Part shown: positions 36,729 to 48,733 of the stretch, one piece after another
Layout: each line of letters starts with the position of its first letter
How positions within the stretch are numbered: position 1 is the first letter of the stretch
Assembly (NCBI GenBank): GCA_949987565.1
Contig: OX465120.1
Location: 4,707,587-4,771,586, forward strand
Source: Luidia sarsii
Taxonomy: Eukaryota > Echinodermata > Asteroidea > Paxillosida > Luidiidae
Direction of reading: 5' to 3'
Length of the DNA stretch: 64,000 nucleotides
The notes under the pieces: generated by a model
Database searches by the model: none
The model's input: only the letters and a program-made list of their open reading frames with translations
Told to the model about the DNA's origin: nothing
Program-made: the position numbers and the translations under genes

Positions 36729-39500
36729 TTGTCAAGCCAACAGGCCTCGAAAAGACCTATCTGTCAGTATTGAAAAATCTGAAATCGAACCTAATATGAT
36801 GTTTTTATGATCAAGCAAAGAGAACAAACCTCTGTCAGCTAGGTAGCTTGTGTGTGCAGAGGGCAGTACACAACAGTCGGTCGGCGGAGTATAGCTGTAA
36901 AGAAAAATAGACTTTGCAGGTTATTATCTTCTTTATTATTATCTCTACGACGCTGAAACTTGTCAAGCCAACAGGCCTCGAAAAGACCTATCTGTCAGTA
37001 TTGAAAAATCTGAAATCGAACCTAATATGATGTTTTTATGATCAAGCAAAGAGAACAAACCTCTGTCAGCTAGGTAGCTTGTGTGTGCAGAGGGCAGTAC
37101 ACAACAGTCGGTCGGCGGAGTATAGCTGTAAAGAAAAATAGACTTTGCAGGTTAATATCTTCTTTATTATTATCTCTACGACGCTGAAACTTGTCAAGCC
37201 AACAGGCCTCGAAAAGACCTATCTGTCAGTATTGAAAAATCTGAAATCAAACCTAATATGATGTTTTTATGATCAAGCAAAGAGAACAAACCTCTGTCAG
37301 CTAGGTAGCTTGTGTGTGCAGAGGGCAGTACACAACAGTCGGTCGGCGGAGTATAGCTGTAAAGAAAAATAGACTTTGCAGGTTAATATCTTCTTTATTA
37401 TTATCCTGACGAAGCTAAAACTTGTCAAGCCAACAGGCCTCGAAAAGACCTATCTGTCAGTATTGAAAAATCTGAAATCAAACCTAATATGATGTTTTTA
37501 TGATCAAGCAAAGAGAACAAACCTCTGTCAGCTAGGTAGCTTGTGTGTGCAGAGGGCAGTACACAACAGTCGGTCGGCGGAGTATAGCTGTAAAGAAAAA
37601 TAGACTTTGCAGGTTAATATCTTCTTTATTATTATCCTGACGAAGCTAAAACTTGTCAAGCCAACAGGCCTCGAAAAGACCTATCTGTCAGTATTGAAAA
37701 ATCAGAAATCGAACCTAATATGATGTTTTTATGATCAAGCAAAGAGAACAAACCTCTGTCAGCTAGGTAGCTTGTGTGTGCAGAGGGCAGTACACAACAG
37801 TCGGTCGGCGGAGTATAGCTGTAAAGAAAAATAGACTTTGCAGGTTAATATCTTCTTTATTATTATCCTGACGAAGCTAAAACTTGTTAAGCCAACAGGC
37901 CTCGAAAAGACCTATCTGTCAGTATTGAAAAATCTGAAATCGAACCTAATATGATGTTTTTATGATCAAGCAAAGAGAACAAACCTCTGTCAGCTAGGTA
38001 GCTTGTGTGTGCAGAGGGCAGTACACAACAGTCGGTCGGCGGAGTATAGCTGTAAAGAAAAATAGACTTTGCAGGTTAATATCTTCTTTATTATTATCCT
38101 GACGAAGCTAAAACTTGTCAAGCCAACAGGCCTCGAAAAGACCTATCTGTCAGTATTGAAAAATCTGAAATCGAACCTAATATGATGTTTTTATGATCAA
38201 GCAAAGAGAACAAACCTCTGTCAGCTAGGTAGCTTGTGTGTGCAGAGGGCAGTACACAACAGTCGGTCGGCGGAGAATAGCCTGAAAGAAAAATAGACTT
38301 TGCAGGTTAATATCTACTTTATTATTATCCTGACAAAGCTTAAACTTGTCAAGCTAACAGGCCTTACACAGACCTATCTGTCAGTATTGAAAAATCTGAA
38401 ATCGAGCCTAGAATAATGTGTTTATGATCAAGCAAAGAGAACTAACCTCTGTCAGCTAGGTAGCTTGTGTGTGCAGAGGGCAGTACACAACAGTCGGTCG
38501 GCGGAGTATAGCTGTAAAGAAAAATAGACTTTGCAGGTTAATATCTTCTTTATTATTATCCTGACGAAGCTAAAACTTGTCAAGCCAACAGGCCTCGAAA
38601 AGACCTATCTGTCAGTATTGAAAAATCTGAAATCGAACCTAATATGATGTTTTTATGATCAAGCAAAGAGAACAAACCTCTGTCAGCTAGGTAGCTTGTG
38701 TGTGCAGAGGGCAGTACACAACAGTCGGTCGGCGGAGAATAGCCTGAAAGAAAAATAGACTTTGCAGGTTAATATCTACTTTATTATTATCCTGACAAAG
38801 CTTAAACTTGTCAAGCTAACAGGCCTTACACAGACCTATCTGTCAGTATTGAAAAATCTGAAATCGAGCCTAGAATAATGTGTTTATGATCAAGCAAAGA
38901 GAACTAACCTCTGTCAGCTAGGTAGCTTGTGTGTGCAGAGGGCAGTACACAACAGTCGGTCGGCGGAGTATAGCTGTAAAGAAAAATAGACTTTGCAGGT
39001 TAATATCTTCTTGATTATTATCCTGACGAAGCTAAAACTTGTCAAGCCAACAGGCCTCGAAAAGACCTATCTGTCAGTATTGAAAAATCTGAAATCGAAC
39101 CTAATATGATGTTTTTATGATCAAGCAAAGAGAACAAACCTCTGTCAGCTAGGTAGCTTGTGTGTGCAGAGGGCAGTACACAACAGTCGGTCGGCGGAGT
39201 ATAGCTGTAAAGAAAAATAGACTTTGCAGGTTAATATCTTCTTTATTATTATCTCTACGACGCTGAAACTTGTCAAGCCAACAGGCCTCGAAAAGACATA
39301 TCTGTCAGTATTGAAAAATCTAAAATCGAACCTAATATGATGTTTTTATAATCAAGCAAAGAGAACAAACCTCTGTCAGCTAGGTAGCTTGTGTGTGCAG
39401 AGGGCAGTACACAACAGTCGGTCGGCGGAGTATAGCTGTAAAGAAAAATAGACTTTGCAGGTTAATATCTTCTTTATTATTATCTTTACGACGCTGAAAC
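36729..39500 (+). repeat. Monomers 160-171
   Basis: Code: nQ nQ aP aP qP nP nS gP nS gP nQ k'R. It combines a copy of 34419-35573 with a copy of 35343-36266 (S, ttac g with T206G, nQ, k'R) 14 monomers downstream of the original. The A196T monomer at 36729 is the only one of seven not followed by the n-S, taac-g pair, which suggests an exchange boundary at about 36960. Confidence 0.8.
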
Positions 39501-42500
39501 TTGTCAAGCCAACAGGCCTCGAAAAGACCTATCTGTCAGTATTGAAAAATCTGAAATCGAGCCTAGAATAATGTGTTTATGATCAAGCAAAGAGAACTAA
39601 CCTCTGTCAGCTAGGTAGCTTGTGTGTGCAGAGGGCAGTACACAACAGTCGGTCGGCGGAGTATAGCTGTAAAGAAAAATAGACTTTGCAGGTTAATATC
39701 TTCTTTATTATTATCCTGACGAAGCTAAAACTTGTCAAGCCAACAGGCCTCGAAAAGACCTATCTGTCAGTATTGAAAAATCAGAAATCGAACCTAATAT
39801 GATGTTTTTATGATCAAGCAAAGAGAACAAACCTCTGTCAGCTAGGTAGCTTGTGTGTGCAGAGGGCAGTACACAACAGTCGGTCGGCGGAGTATAGCTG
39901 TAAAGAAAAATAGACTTTGCAGGTTAATATCTTCTTTATTATTATCCTGACGAAGCTAAAACTTGTCAAGCCAACAGGCCTCGAAAAGACCTATCTGTCA
40001 GTATTGAAAAATCTGAAATCGAACCTAATATGATGTTTTTATGATCAAGCAAAGAGAACAAACCTCTGTCAGCTAGGTAGCTTGTGTGTGCAGAGGGCAG
40101 TACACAACAGTCGGTCGGCGGAGTATAGCTGTAAAGAAAAATAGACTTTGCAGGTTAATATCTTCTTTATTATTATCCTGACGAAGCTAAAACTTGTCAA
40201 GCCAACAGGCCTCGAAAAGACCTATCTGTCAGTATTGACAAATCTGAAATCGAACCTAATATGATGTTTTTATGATCAAGCAAAGAGAACAAACCTCTGT
40301 CAGCTAGGTAGCTTGTGTGTGCAGAGGGCAGCACACAACAGTCGGTCGGCGGAGTATAGCTGTAAAGAAAAATAGACTTTGCAGGTTAATATCTTCTTTA
40401 TTATTATCTCTACGACGCTGAAACTTGTCAAGCCAACAGGCCTCGAAAAGACCTATCTGTCAGTATTGAAAAATCTGAAATCAAACCTAATATGATGTTT
40501 TTATGATCAAGCAAAGAGAACAAACCTCTGTCAGCTAGGTAGCTTGTGTGTGCAGAGGGCAGTACACAACAGTCGGTCGGCGGAGTATAGCTGTAAAGAA
40601 AAATAGACTTTGCAGGTTAATATCTTCTTTATTATTATCCTGACGAAGCTAAAACTTCTCAAGCCAACAGGCCTCGAAAAGACCTATCTGTCAGTATTGA
40701 AAAATCAGAAATCGAACCTAATATGATGTTTTTATGATCAAGCAAAGAGAACAAACCTCTGTCAGCTAGGTAGCTTGTGTGTGCAGAGGGCAGTACACAA
40801 CAGTCGGTCGGCGGAGTATAGCTGTAAAGAAAAATAGACTTTGCAGGTTAATATCTGCTTTATTATTATCCTGACGAAGCTAAAACTTGTCAAGCCAACA
40901 GGCCTCGAAAAGACCTATCTGTCAGTATTGAAAAATCTGAAATCGAACCTAATATGATGTTTTTATGATCAAGCAAAGAGAACAAACCTCTGTCAGCTAG
41001 GTAGCTTGTGTGTGCAGAGGGCAGTACACAACAGTCGGTCGGCGGAGTATAGCTGTAAAGAAAAATAGACTTTGCAGGTTAATATCTTCTTTATTATTAT
41101 CCTGACGAAGCTAAAACTTGTCAAGCCAACAGGCCTCGAAAAGACCTATCTGTCAGTATTGAAAAATCTGAAATCGAACCTAATATGATGTTTTTATGAT
41201 CAAGCAAAGAGAACAAACCTCTGTCAGCTAGGTAGCTTGTGTGTGCAGAGGGCAGTACACAACAGTCGGTCGGCGGAGAATAGCCTGAAAGAAAAATAGA
41301 CTTTGCAGGTTAATATCTACTTTATTATTATCCTGACAAAGCTTAAACTTGTCAAGCTAACAGGCCTTACACAGACCTATCTGTCAGTATTGAAAAATCT
41401 GAAATCGAGCCTAGAATAATGTGTTTATGATCAAGCAAAGAGAACTAACCTCTGTCAGCTAGGTAGCTTGTGTGTGCAGAGGGCAGTACACAACAGTCGG
41501 TCGGCGGAGTATAGCTGTAAAGAAAAATAGACTTTGCAGGTTAATATCTTCTTTATTATTATCTCTACGACGCTGAAACTTGTCAAGCCAACAGGCCTCG
41601 AAAAGACCTATCTGTCAGTATTGAAAAATCTGAAATCAAACCTAATATGATGTTTTTATGATCAAGCAAAGAGAACAAACCTCTGTCAGCTAGGTAGCTT
41701 GTGTGTGCAGAGGGCAGTACACAACAGTCGGTCGGCGGAGTATAGCTGTAAAGAAAAATAGACTTTGCAGGTTAATATCTTCTTTATTATTATCCTGACG
41801 AAGCTAAAACTTGTCAAGCCAACAGGCCTCGAAAAGACCTATCTGTCAGTATTGAAAAATCAGAAATCGAACCTAATATGATGTTTTTATGATCAAGCAA
41901 AGAGAACAAACCTCTGTCAGCTAGGTAGCTTGTGTGTGCAGAGGGCAGTACACAACAGTCGGTCGGCGGAGTATAGCTGTAAAGAAAAATAGACTTTGCA
42001 GGTTAATATCTTCTTTATTATTATCTTGACGAAGCTAAAACTTGTCAAGCCAACAGGCCTCGAAAAGACCTATCTGTCAGTATTGAAAAATCGAACCTAA
42101 TATGATGTTTTTATGATCAAGCAAAGAGAACAAACCTCTGTCAGCTAGGTAGCTTGTGTGTGCAGAGGGCAGTACACAACAGTCGGTCGGCGGAGTATAG
42201 CTGTAAAGAAAAATAGACTTTGCAGGTTAATATCTTCTTTATTATTATCCTGACGAAGCTAAAACTTGTCAAGCCAACAGGCCTCGAAAAGACCTATCTG
42301 TCAGTATTGAAAAATCTGAAATCGAACCTAATATGATGTTTTTATGATCAAGCAAAGAGAACAAACCTCTGTCAGCTAGGTAGCTTGTGTGTGCAGAGGG
42401 CAGTACACAACAGTCGGTCGGCGGAGAATAGCCTGAAAGAAAAATAGACTTTGCAGGTTAATATCTACTTTATTATTATCCTGACAAAGCTTAAACTTGT

Positions 42501-42727
42501 CAAGCTAACAGGCCTTACACAGACCTATCTGTCAGTATTGAAAAATCTGAAATCGAGCCTAGAATAATGTGTTTATGATCAAGCAAAGAGAACTAACCTC
42601 TGTCAGCTAGGTAGCTTGTGTGTGCAGAGGGCAGTACACAACAGTCGGTCGGCGGAGTATAGCTGTAAAGAAAAATAGACTTTGCAGGTTAATATCTTCT
42701 TGATTATTATCCTGACGAAGCTAAAAC
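39501..42727 (+). repeat. Monomers 172-185, including the 224-bp unit
   Basis: Code: gP qP nP cQ aP qP nP nS gQ aP qP nP nS gP. The monomer at 40656 starts TTCTCAAGCC, a mark found again only at 51968, and the six-monomer context 39501-40886 resembles 50813-52198. The monomer at 40194 has GCAGCACAC, and that at 41811 has TCTTGACG. Confidence 0.8.
42042..42265 (+). repeat. 224-bp monomer with a 7-bp deletion
   Basis: The reference AAATCTGAAATCG has become AAATCG at about 42088-42093. The lost 7 bp are one AAATC plus the TG spacer of a direct repeat at monomer positions 47-58. This fits replication slippage or microhomology-mediated loss over 5 bp. No other copy carries it. Confidence 0.9.
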
Positions 42728-45700
42728 TTGTCAAGCCAACAGGCCTCGAAAAGACCTATCTGTCAGTATTGAAAAATCTGAAATCGAACCTAATATGATG
42801 TTTTTATGATCAAGCAAAGAGAACAAACCTCTGTCAGCTAGGTAGCTTGTGTGTGCAGAGGGCAGTACACAACAGTCGGTCGGCGGAGTATAGCTGTAAA
42901 GAAAAATAGACTTTGCAGGTTAATATCTTCTTTATTATTATCTCTACGACGCTGAAACTTGTCAAGCCAACAGGCCTCGAAAAGACCTATCTGTCAGTAT
43001 TGAAAAATCTGAAATCAAACCTAATATGATGTTTTTATGATCAAGCAAAGAGAACAAACCTCTGTCAGCTAGGTAGCTTGTGTGTGCAGAGGGCAGTACA
43101 CAACAGTCGGTCGGCGGAGTATAGCTGTAAAGAAAAATAGACTTTGCAGGTTAATATCTTCTTTATTATTATCCTGACGAAGCTAAAACTTGTCAAGCCA
43201 ACAGGCCTCGAAAAGACCTATCTGTCAGTATTGAAAAATCAGAAATCGAACCTAATATGATGTTTTTATGATCAAGCAAAGAGAACAAACCTCTGTCAGC
43301 TAGGTAGCTTGTGTGTGCAGAGGGCAGTACACAACAGTCGGTCGGCGGAGTATAGCTGTAAAGAAAAATAGACTTTGCAGGTTAATATCTTCTTTATTAT
43401 TATCCTGACGAAGCTAAAACTTGTCAAGCCAACAGGCCTCGAAAAGACCTATCTGTCAGTATTGAAAAATCTGAAATCGAACCTAATATGATGTTTTTAT
43501 GATCAAGCAAAGAGAACAAACCTCTGTCAGCTAGGTAGCTTGTGTGTGCAGAGGGCAGTACACAACAGTCGGTCGGCGGAGTATAGCTGTAAAGAAAAAT
43601 AGACTTTGCAGGTTAATATCTTCTTTATTATTATCCTGACGAAGCTAAAACTTGTCAAGCCAACAGGCCTCGAAAAGACCTATCTGTCAGTATTGAAAAA
43701 TCTGAAATCGAACCTAATATGATGTTTTTATGATCAAGCAAAGAGAACAAACCTCTGTCAGCTAGGTAGCTTGTGTGTGCAGAGGGCAGTACACAACAGT
43801 CGGTCGGCGGAGAATAGCCTGAAAGAAAAATAGACTTTGCAGGTTAATATCTACTTTATTATTATCCTGACAAAGCTTAAACTTGTCAAGCTAACAGGCC
43901 TTACACAGACCTATCTGTCAGTATTGAAAAATCTGAAATCGAGCCTAGAATAATGTGTTTATGATCAAGCAAAGAGAACTAACCTCTGTCAGCTAGGTAG
44001 CTTGTGTGTGCAGAGGGCAGTACACAACAGTCGGTCGGCGGAGTATAGCTGTAAAGAAAAATAGACTTTGCAGGTTAATATCTTCTTGATTATTATCCTG
44101 ACGAAGCTAAAACTTGTCAAGCCAACAGGCCTCGAAAAGACCTATCTGTCAGTATTGAAAAATCTGAAATCGAACCTAATATGATGTTTTTATGATCAAG
44201 CAAAGAGAACAAACCTCTGTCAGCTAGGTAGCTTGTGTGTGCAGAGGGCAGTACACAACAGTCGGTCGGCGGAGTATAGCTGTAAAGAAAAATAGACTTT
44301 GCAGGTTAATATCTTCTTTATTATTATCTCTACGACGCTGAAACTTGTCAAGCCAACAGGCCTCGAAAAGACCTATCTGTCAGTATTGAAAAATCTAAAA
44401 TCGAACCTAATATGATGTTTTTATGATCAAGCAAAGAGAACAAACCTCTGTCAGCTAGGTAGCTTGTGTGTGCAGAGGGCAGTACACAACAGTCGGTCGG
44501 CGGAGTATAGCTGTAAAGAAAAATAGACTTTGCAGGTTAATATCTTCTTTATTATTATCTCTACGACGCTGAAACTTGTCAAGCCAACAGGCCTCGAAAA
44601 GACCAATCTGTCAGTATTGAAAAATCTGAAATCGAACCTAATATGATGTTTTTATGATCAAGCAAAGAGAACAAACCTCTGTCAGCTAGGTAGCTTGTGT
44701 GTGCAGAGGGCAGTACACAACAGTCGGTCGGCGGAGTATAGCTGTAAAGAAAAATAGACTTTGCAGGTTAATATCTTCTTTATTATTATCCTGACGAAGC
44801 TAAAACTTGTCAAGCCAACAGGCCTCGAAAAGACCTATCTGTCAGTATTGACAAATCTGAAATCGAACCTAATATGATGTTTTTATGATCAAGCAAAGAG
44901 AACAAACCTCTGTCAGCTAGGTAGCTTGTGTGTGCAGAGGGCAGTACACAACAGTCGGTGGGCGGAGTATAGCTGTAAAGAAAAATAGACTTTGCAGGTT
45001 AATATCTTCTTTATTATTATCTCTACGACGCTGAAACTTGTCAAGCCAACAGGCCTCGAAAAGACCTATCTGTCAGTATTGAAAAATCTGAAATCAAACC
45101 TAATATGATGTTTTTATGATCAAGCAAAGAGAACAAACCTCTGTCAGCTAGGTAGCTTGTGTGTGCAGAGGGTAGTACACAACAGTCGGTCGGCGGAGTA
45201 TAGCTGTAAAGAAAAATAGACTTTGCAGGTTAATATCTTCTTTATTATTATCCTGACTAAGCTAAAACTTGTCAAGCCAACAGGCCTCGAAAAGACCTAT
45301 CTGTCAGTAGTGAAAAATCTGAAATCGAACCTAATATGATGTTTTTATGATCAAGCAAAGAGAACAAACCTCTGTCAGCTAGGTAGCTTGTGTGTGCAGA
45401 GGGCAGTACACAACAGTCGGTCGGCGGAGTATAGCTGTAAAGAAAAATAGACTTTGCAGGTTAATATCTTCTTTATTATTATCCTGACGAAGCTAAAACT
45501 TGTCAAGCCAACAGGCCTTGAAAAGACCTATCTGTCAGTATTGAAAAATCTGAAATCGAACCTAATATGATGTTTTTATGATCAAGCAAAGAGAACAAAC
45601 CTCTGTCAGCTAGGTAGCTTGTGTGTGCAGAGGGCAGTACACAACAGTCGGTCGGCGGAGTATAGCTGTAAAGAAAAATAGACTTTGCAGGTTAATATCT

Positions 45701-45730
45701 TCTTTATTATTATCCTGACGAAGCTAAAAC
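42728..45730 (+). repeat. 13-monomer block, copy 1 (3,003 bp)
   Basis: Monomers 186-198. Code: nQ aP qP nP nS gP nQ kQ nP cQ aP nP nP. Its last five monomers carry a chain of marks: GACCAATCTG at 44576, GGTGGGCGG at 44807, GGGTAGTAC with CTGACTAAGC at 45038, CAGTAGTG at 45269 and CCTTGAAAAG at 45500. The whole series, including T206G in the ttac monomer at 43883, recurs 3,003 bp later. Confidence 0.9.
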
Positions 45731-48700
45731 TTGTCAAGCCAACAGGCCTCGAAAAGACCTATCTGTCAGTATTGAAAAATCTGAAATCGAACCTAATATG
45801 ATGTTTTTATGATCAAGCAAAGAGAACAAACCTCTGTCAGCTAGGTAGCTTGTGTGTGCAGAGGGCAGTACACAACAGTCGGTCGGCGGAGTATAGCTGT
45901 AAAGAAAAATAGACTTTGCAGGTTAATATCTTCTTTATTATTATCTCTACGACGCTGAAACTTGTCAAGCCAACAGGCCTCGAAAAGACCTATCTGTCAG
46001 TATTGAAAAATCTGAAATCAAACCTAATATGATGTTTTTATGATCAAGCAAAGAGAACAAACCTCTGTCAGCTAGGTAGCTTGTGTGTGCAGAGGGCAGT
46101 ACACAACAGTCGGTCGGCGGAGTATAGCTGTAAAGAAAAATAGACTTTGCAGGTTAATATCTTCTTTATTATTATCCTGACGAAGCTAAAACTTGTCAAG
46201 CCAACAGGCCTCGAAAAGACCTATCTGTCAGTATTGAAAAATCAGAAATCGAACCTAATATGATGTTTTTATGATCAAGCAAAGAGAACAAACCTCTGTC
46301 AGCTAGGTAGCTTGTGTGTGCAGAGGGCAGTACACAACAGTCGGTCGGCGGAGTATAGCTGTAAAGAAAAATAGACTTTGCAGGTTAATATCTTCTTTAT
46401 TATTATCCTGACGAAGCTAAAACTTGTCAAGCCAACAGGCCTCGAAAAGACCTATCTGTCAGTATTGAAAAATCTGAAATCGAACCTAATATGATGTTTT
46501 TATGATCAAGCAAAGAGAACAAACCTCTGTCAGCTAGGTAGCTTGTGTGTGCAGAGGGCAGTACACAACAGTCGGTCGGCGGAGTATAGCTGTAAAGAAA
46601 AATAGACTTTGCAGGTTAATATCTTCTTTATTATTATCCTGACGAAGCTAAAACTTGTCAAGCCAACAGGCCTCGAAAAGACCTATCTGTCAGTATTGAA
46701 AAATCTGAAATCGAACCTAATATGATGTTTTTATGATCAAGCAAAGAGAACAAACCTCTGTCAGCTAGGTAGCTTGTGTGTGCAGAGGGCAGTACACAAC
46801 AGTCGGTCGGCGGAGAATAGCCTGAAAGAAAAATAGACTTTGCAGGTTAATATCTACTTTATTATTATCCTGACAAAGCTTAAACTTGTCAAGCTAACAG
46901 GCCTTACACAGACCTATCTGTCAGTATTGAAAAATCTGAAATCGAGCCTAGAATAATGTGTTTATGATCAAGCAAAGAGAACTAACCTCTGTCAGCTAGG
47001 TAGCTTGTGTGTGCAGAGGGCAGTACACAACAGTCGGTCGGCGGAGTATAGCTGTAAAGAAAAATAGACTTTGCAGGTTAATATCTTCTTGATTATTATC
47101 CTGACGAAGCTAAAACTTGTCAAGCCAACAGGCCTCGAAAAGACCTATCTGTCAGTATTGAAAAATCTGAAATCGAACCTAATATGATGTTTTTATGATC
47201 AAGCAAAGAGAACAAACCTCTGTCAGCTAGGTAGCTTGTGTGTGCAGAGGGCAGTACACAACAGTCGGTCGGCGGAGTATAGCTGTAAAGAAAAATAGAC
47301 TTTGCAGGTTAATATCTTCTTTATTATTATCTCTACGACGCTGAAACTTGTCAAGCCAACAGGCCTCGAAAAGACCTATCTGTCAGTATTGAAAAATCTA
47401 AAATCGAACCTAATATGATGTTTTTATGATCAAGCAAAGAGAACAAACCTCTGTCAGCTAGGTAGCTTGTGTGTGCAGAGGGCAGTACACAACAGTCGGT
47501 CGGCGGAGTATAGCTGTAAAGAAAAATAGACTTTGCAGGTTAATATCTTCTTTATTATTATCTCTACGACGCTGAAACTTGTCAAGCCAACAGGCCTCGA
47601 AAAGACCAATCTGTCAGTATTGAAAAATCTGAAATCGAACCTAATATGATGTTTTTATGATCAAGCAAAGAGAACAAACCTCTGTCAGCTAGGTAGCTTG
47701 TGTGTGCAGAGGGCAGTACACAACAGTCGGTCGGCGGAGTATAGCTGTAAAGAAAAATAGACTTTGCAGGTTAATATCTTCTTTATTATTATCCTGACGA
47801 AGCTAAAACTTGTCAAGCCAACAGGCCTCGAAAAGACCTATCTGTCAGTATTGACAAATCTGAAATCGAACCTAATATGATGTTTTTATGATCAAGCAAA
47901 GAGAACAAACCTCTGTCAGCTAGGTAGCTTGTGTGTGCAGAGGGCAGTACACAACAGTCGGTGGGCGGAGTATAGCTGTAAAGAAAAATAGACTTTGCAG
48001 GTTAATATCTTCTTTATTATTATCTCTACGACGCTGAAACTTGTCAAGCCAACAGGCCTCGAAAAGACCTATCTGTCAGTATTGAAAAATCTGAAATCAA
48101 ACCTAATATGATGTTTTTATGATCAAGCAAAGAGAACAAACCTCTGTCAGCTAGGTAGCTTGTGTGTGCAGAGGGTAGTACACAACAGTCGGTCGGCGGA
48201 GTATAGCTGTAAAGAAAAATAGACTTTGCAGGTTAATATCTTCTTTATTATTATCCTGACTAAGCTAAAACTTGTCAAGCCAACAGGCCTCGAAAAGACC
48301 TATCTGTCAGTAGTGAAAAATCTGAAATCGAACCTAATATGATGTTTTTATGATCAAGCAAAGAGAACAAACCTCTGTCAGCTAGGTAGCTTGTGTGTGC
48401 AGAGGGCAGTACACAACAGTCGGTCGGCGGAGTATAGCTGTAAAGAAAAATAGACTTTGCAGGTTAATATCTTCTTTATTATTATCCTGACGAAGCTAAA
48501 ACTTGTCAAGCCAACAGGCCTTGAAAAGACCTATCTGTCAGTATTGAAAAATCTGAAATCGAACCTAATATGATGTTTTTATGATCAAGCAAAGAGAACA
48601 AACCTCTGTCAGCTAGGTAGCTTGTGTGTGCAGAGGGCAGTACACAACAGTCGGTCGGCGGAGTATAGCTGTAAAGAAAAATAGACTTTGCAGGTTAATA

Positions 48701-48733
48701 TCTTCTTTATTATTATCCTGACGAAGCTAAAAC
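45731..48733 (+). repeat. 13-monomer block, copy 2 (3,003 bp)
   Basis: Monomers 199-211 repeat copy 1 mark for mark, with no difference noticed by eye. They include the CTGACTAAGC change (tail of the monomer at 48041) that is absent from the related chains at 54740 and 56588. That change therefore arose before this duplication, and on the branch leading only to it. The copies part after 48733, where copy 2 continues with nS rather than nQ. Confidence 0.9.
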
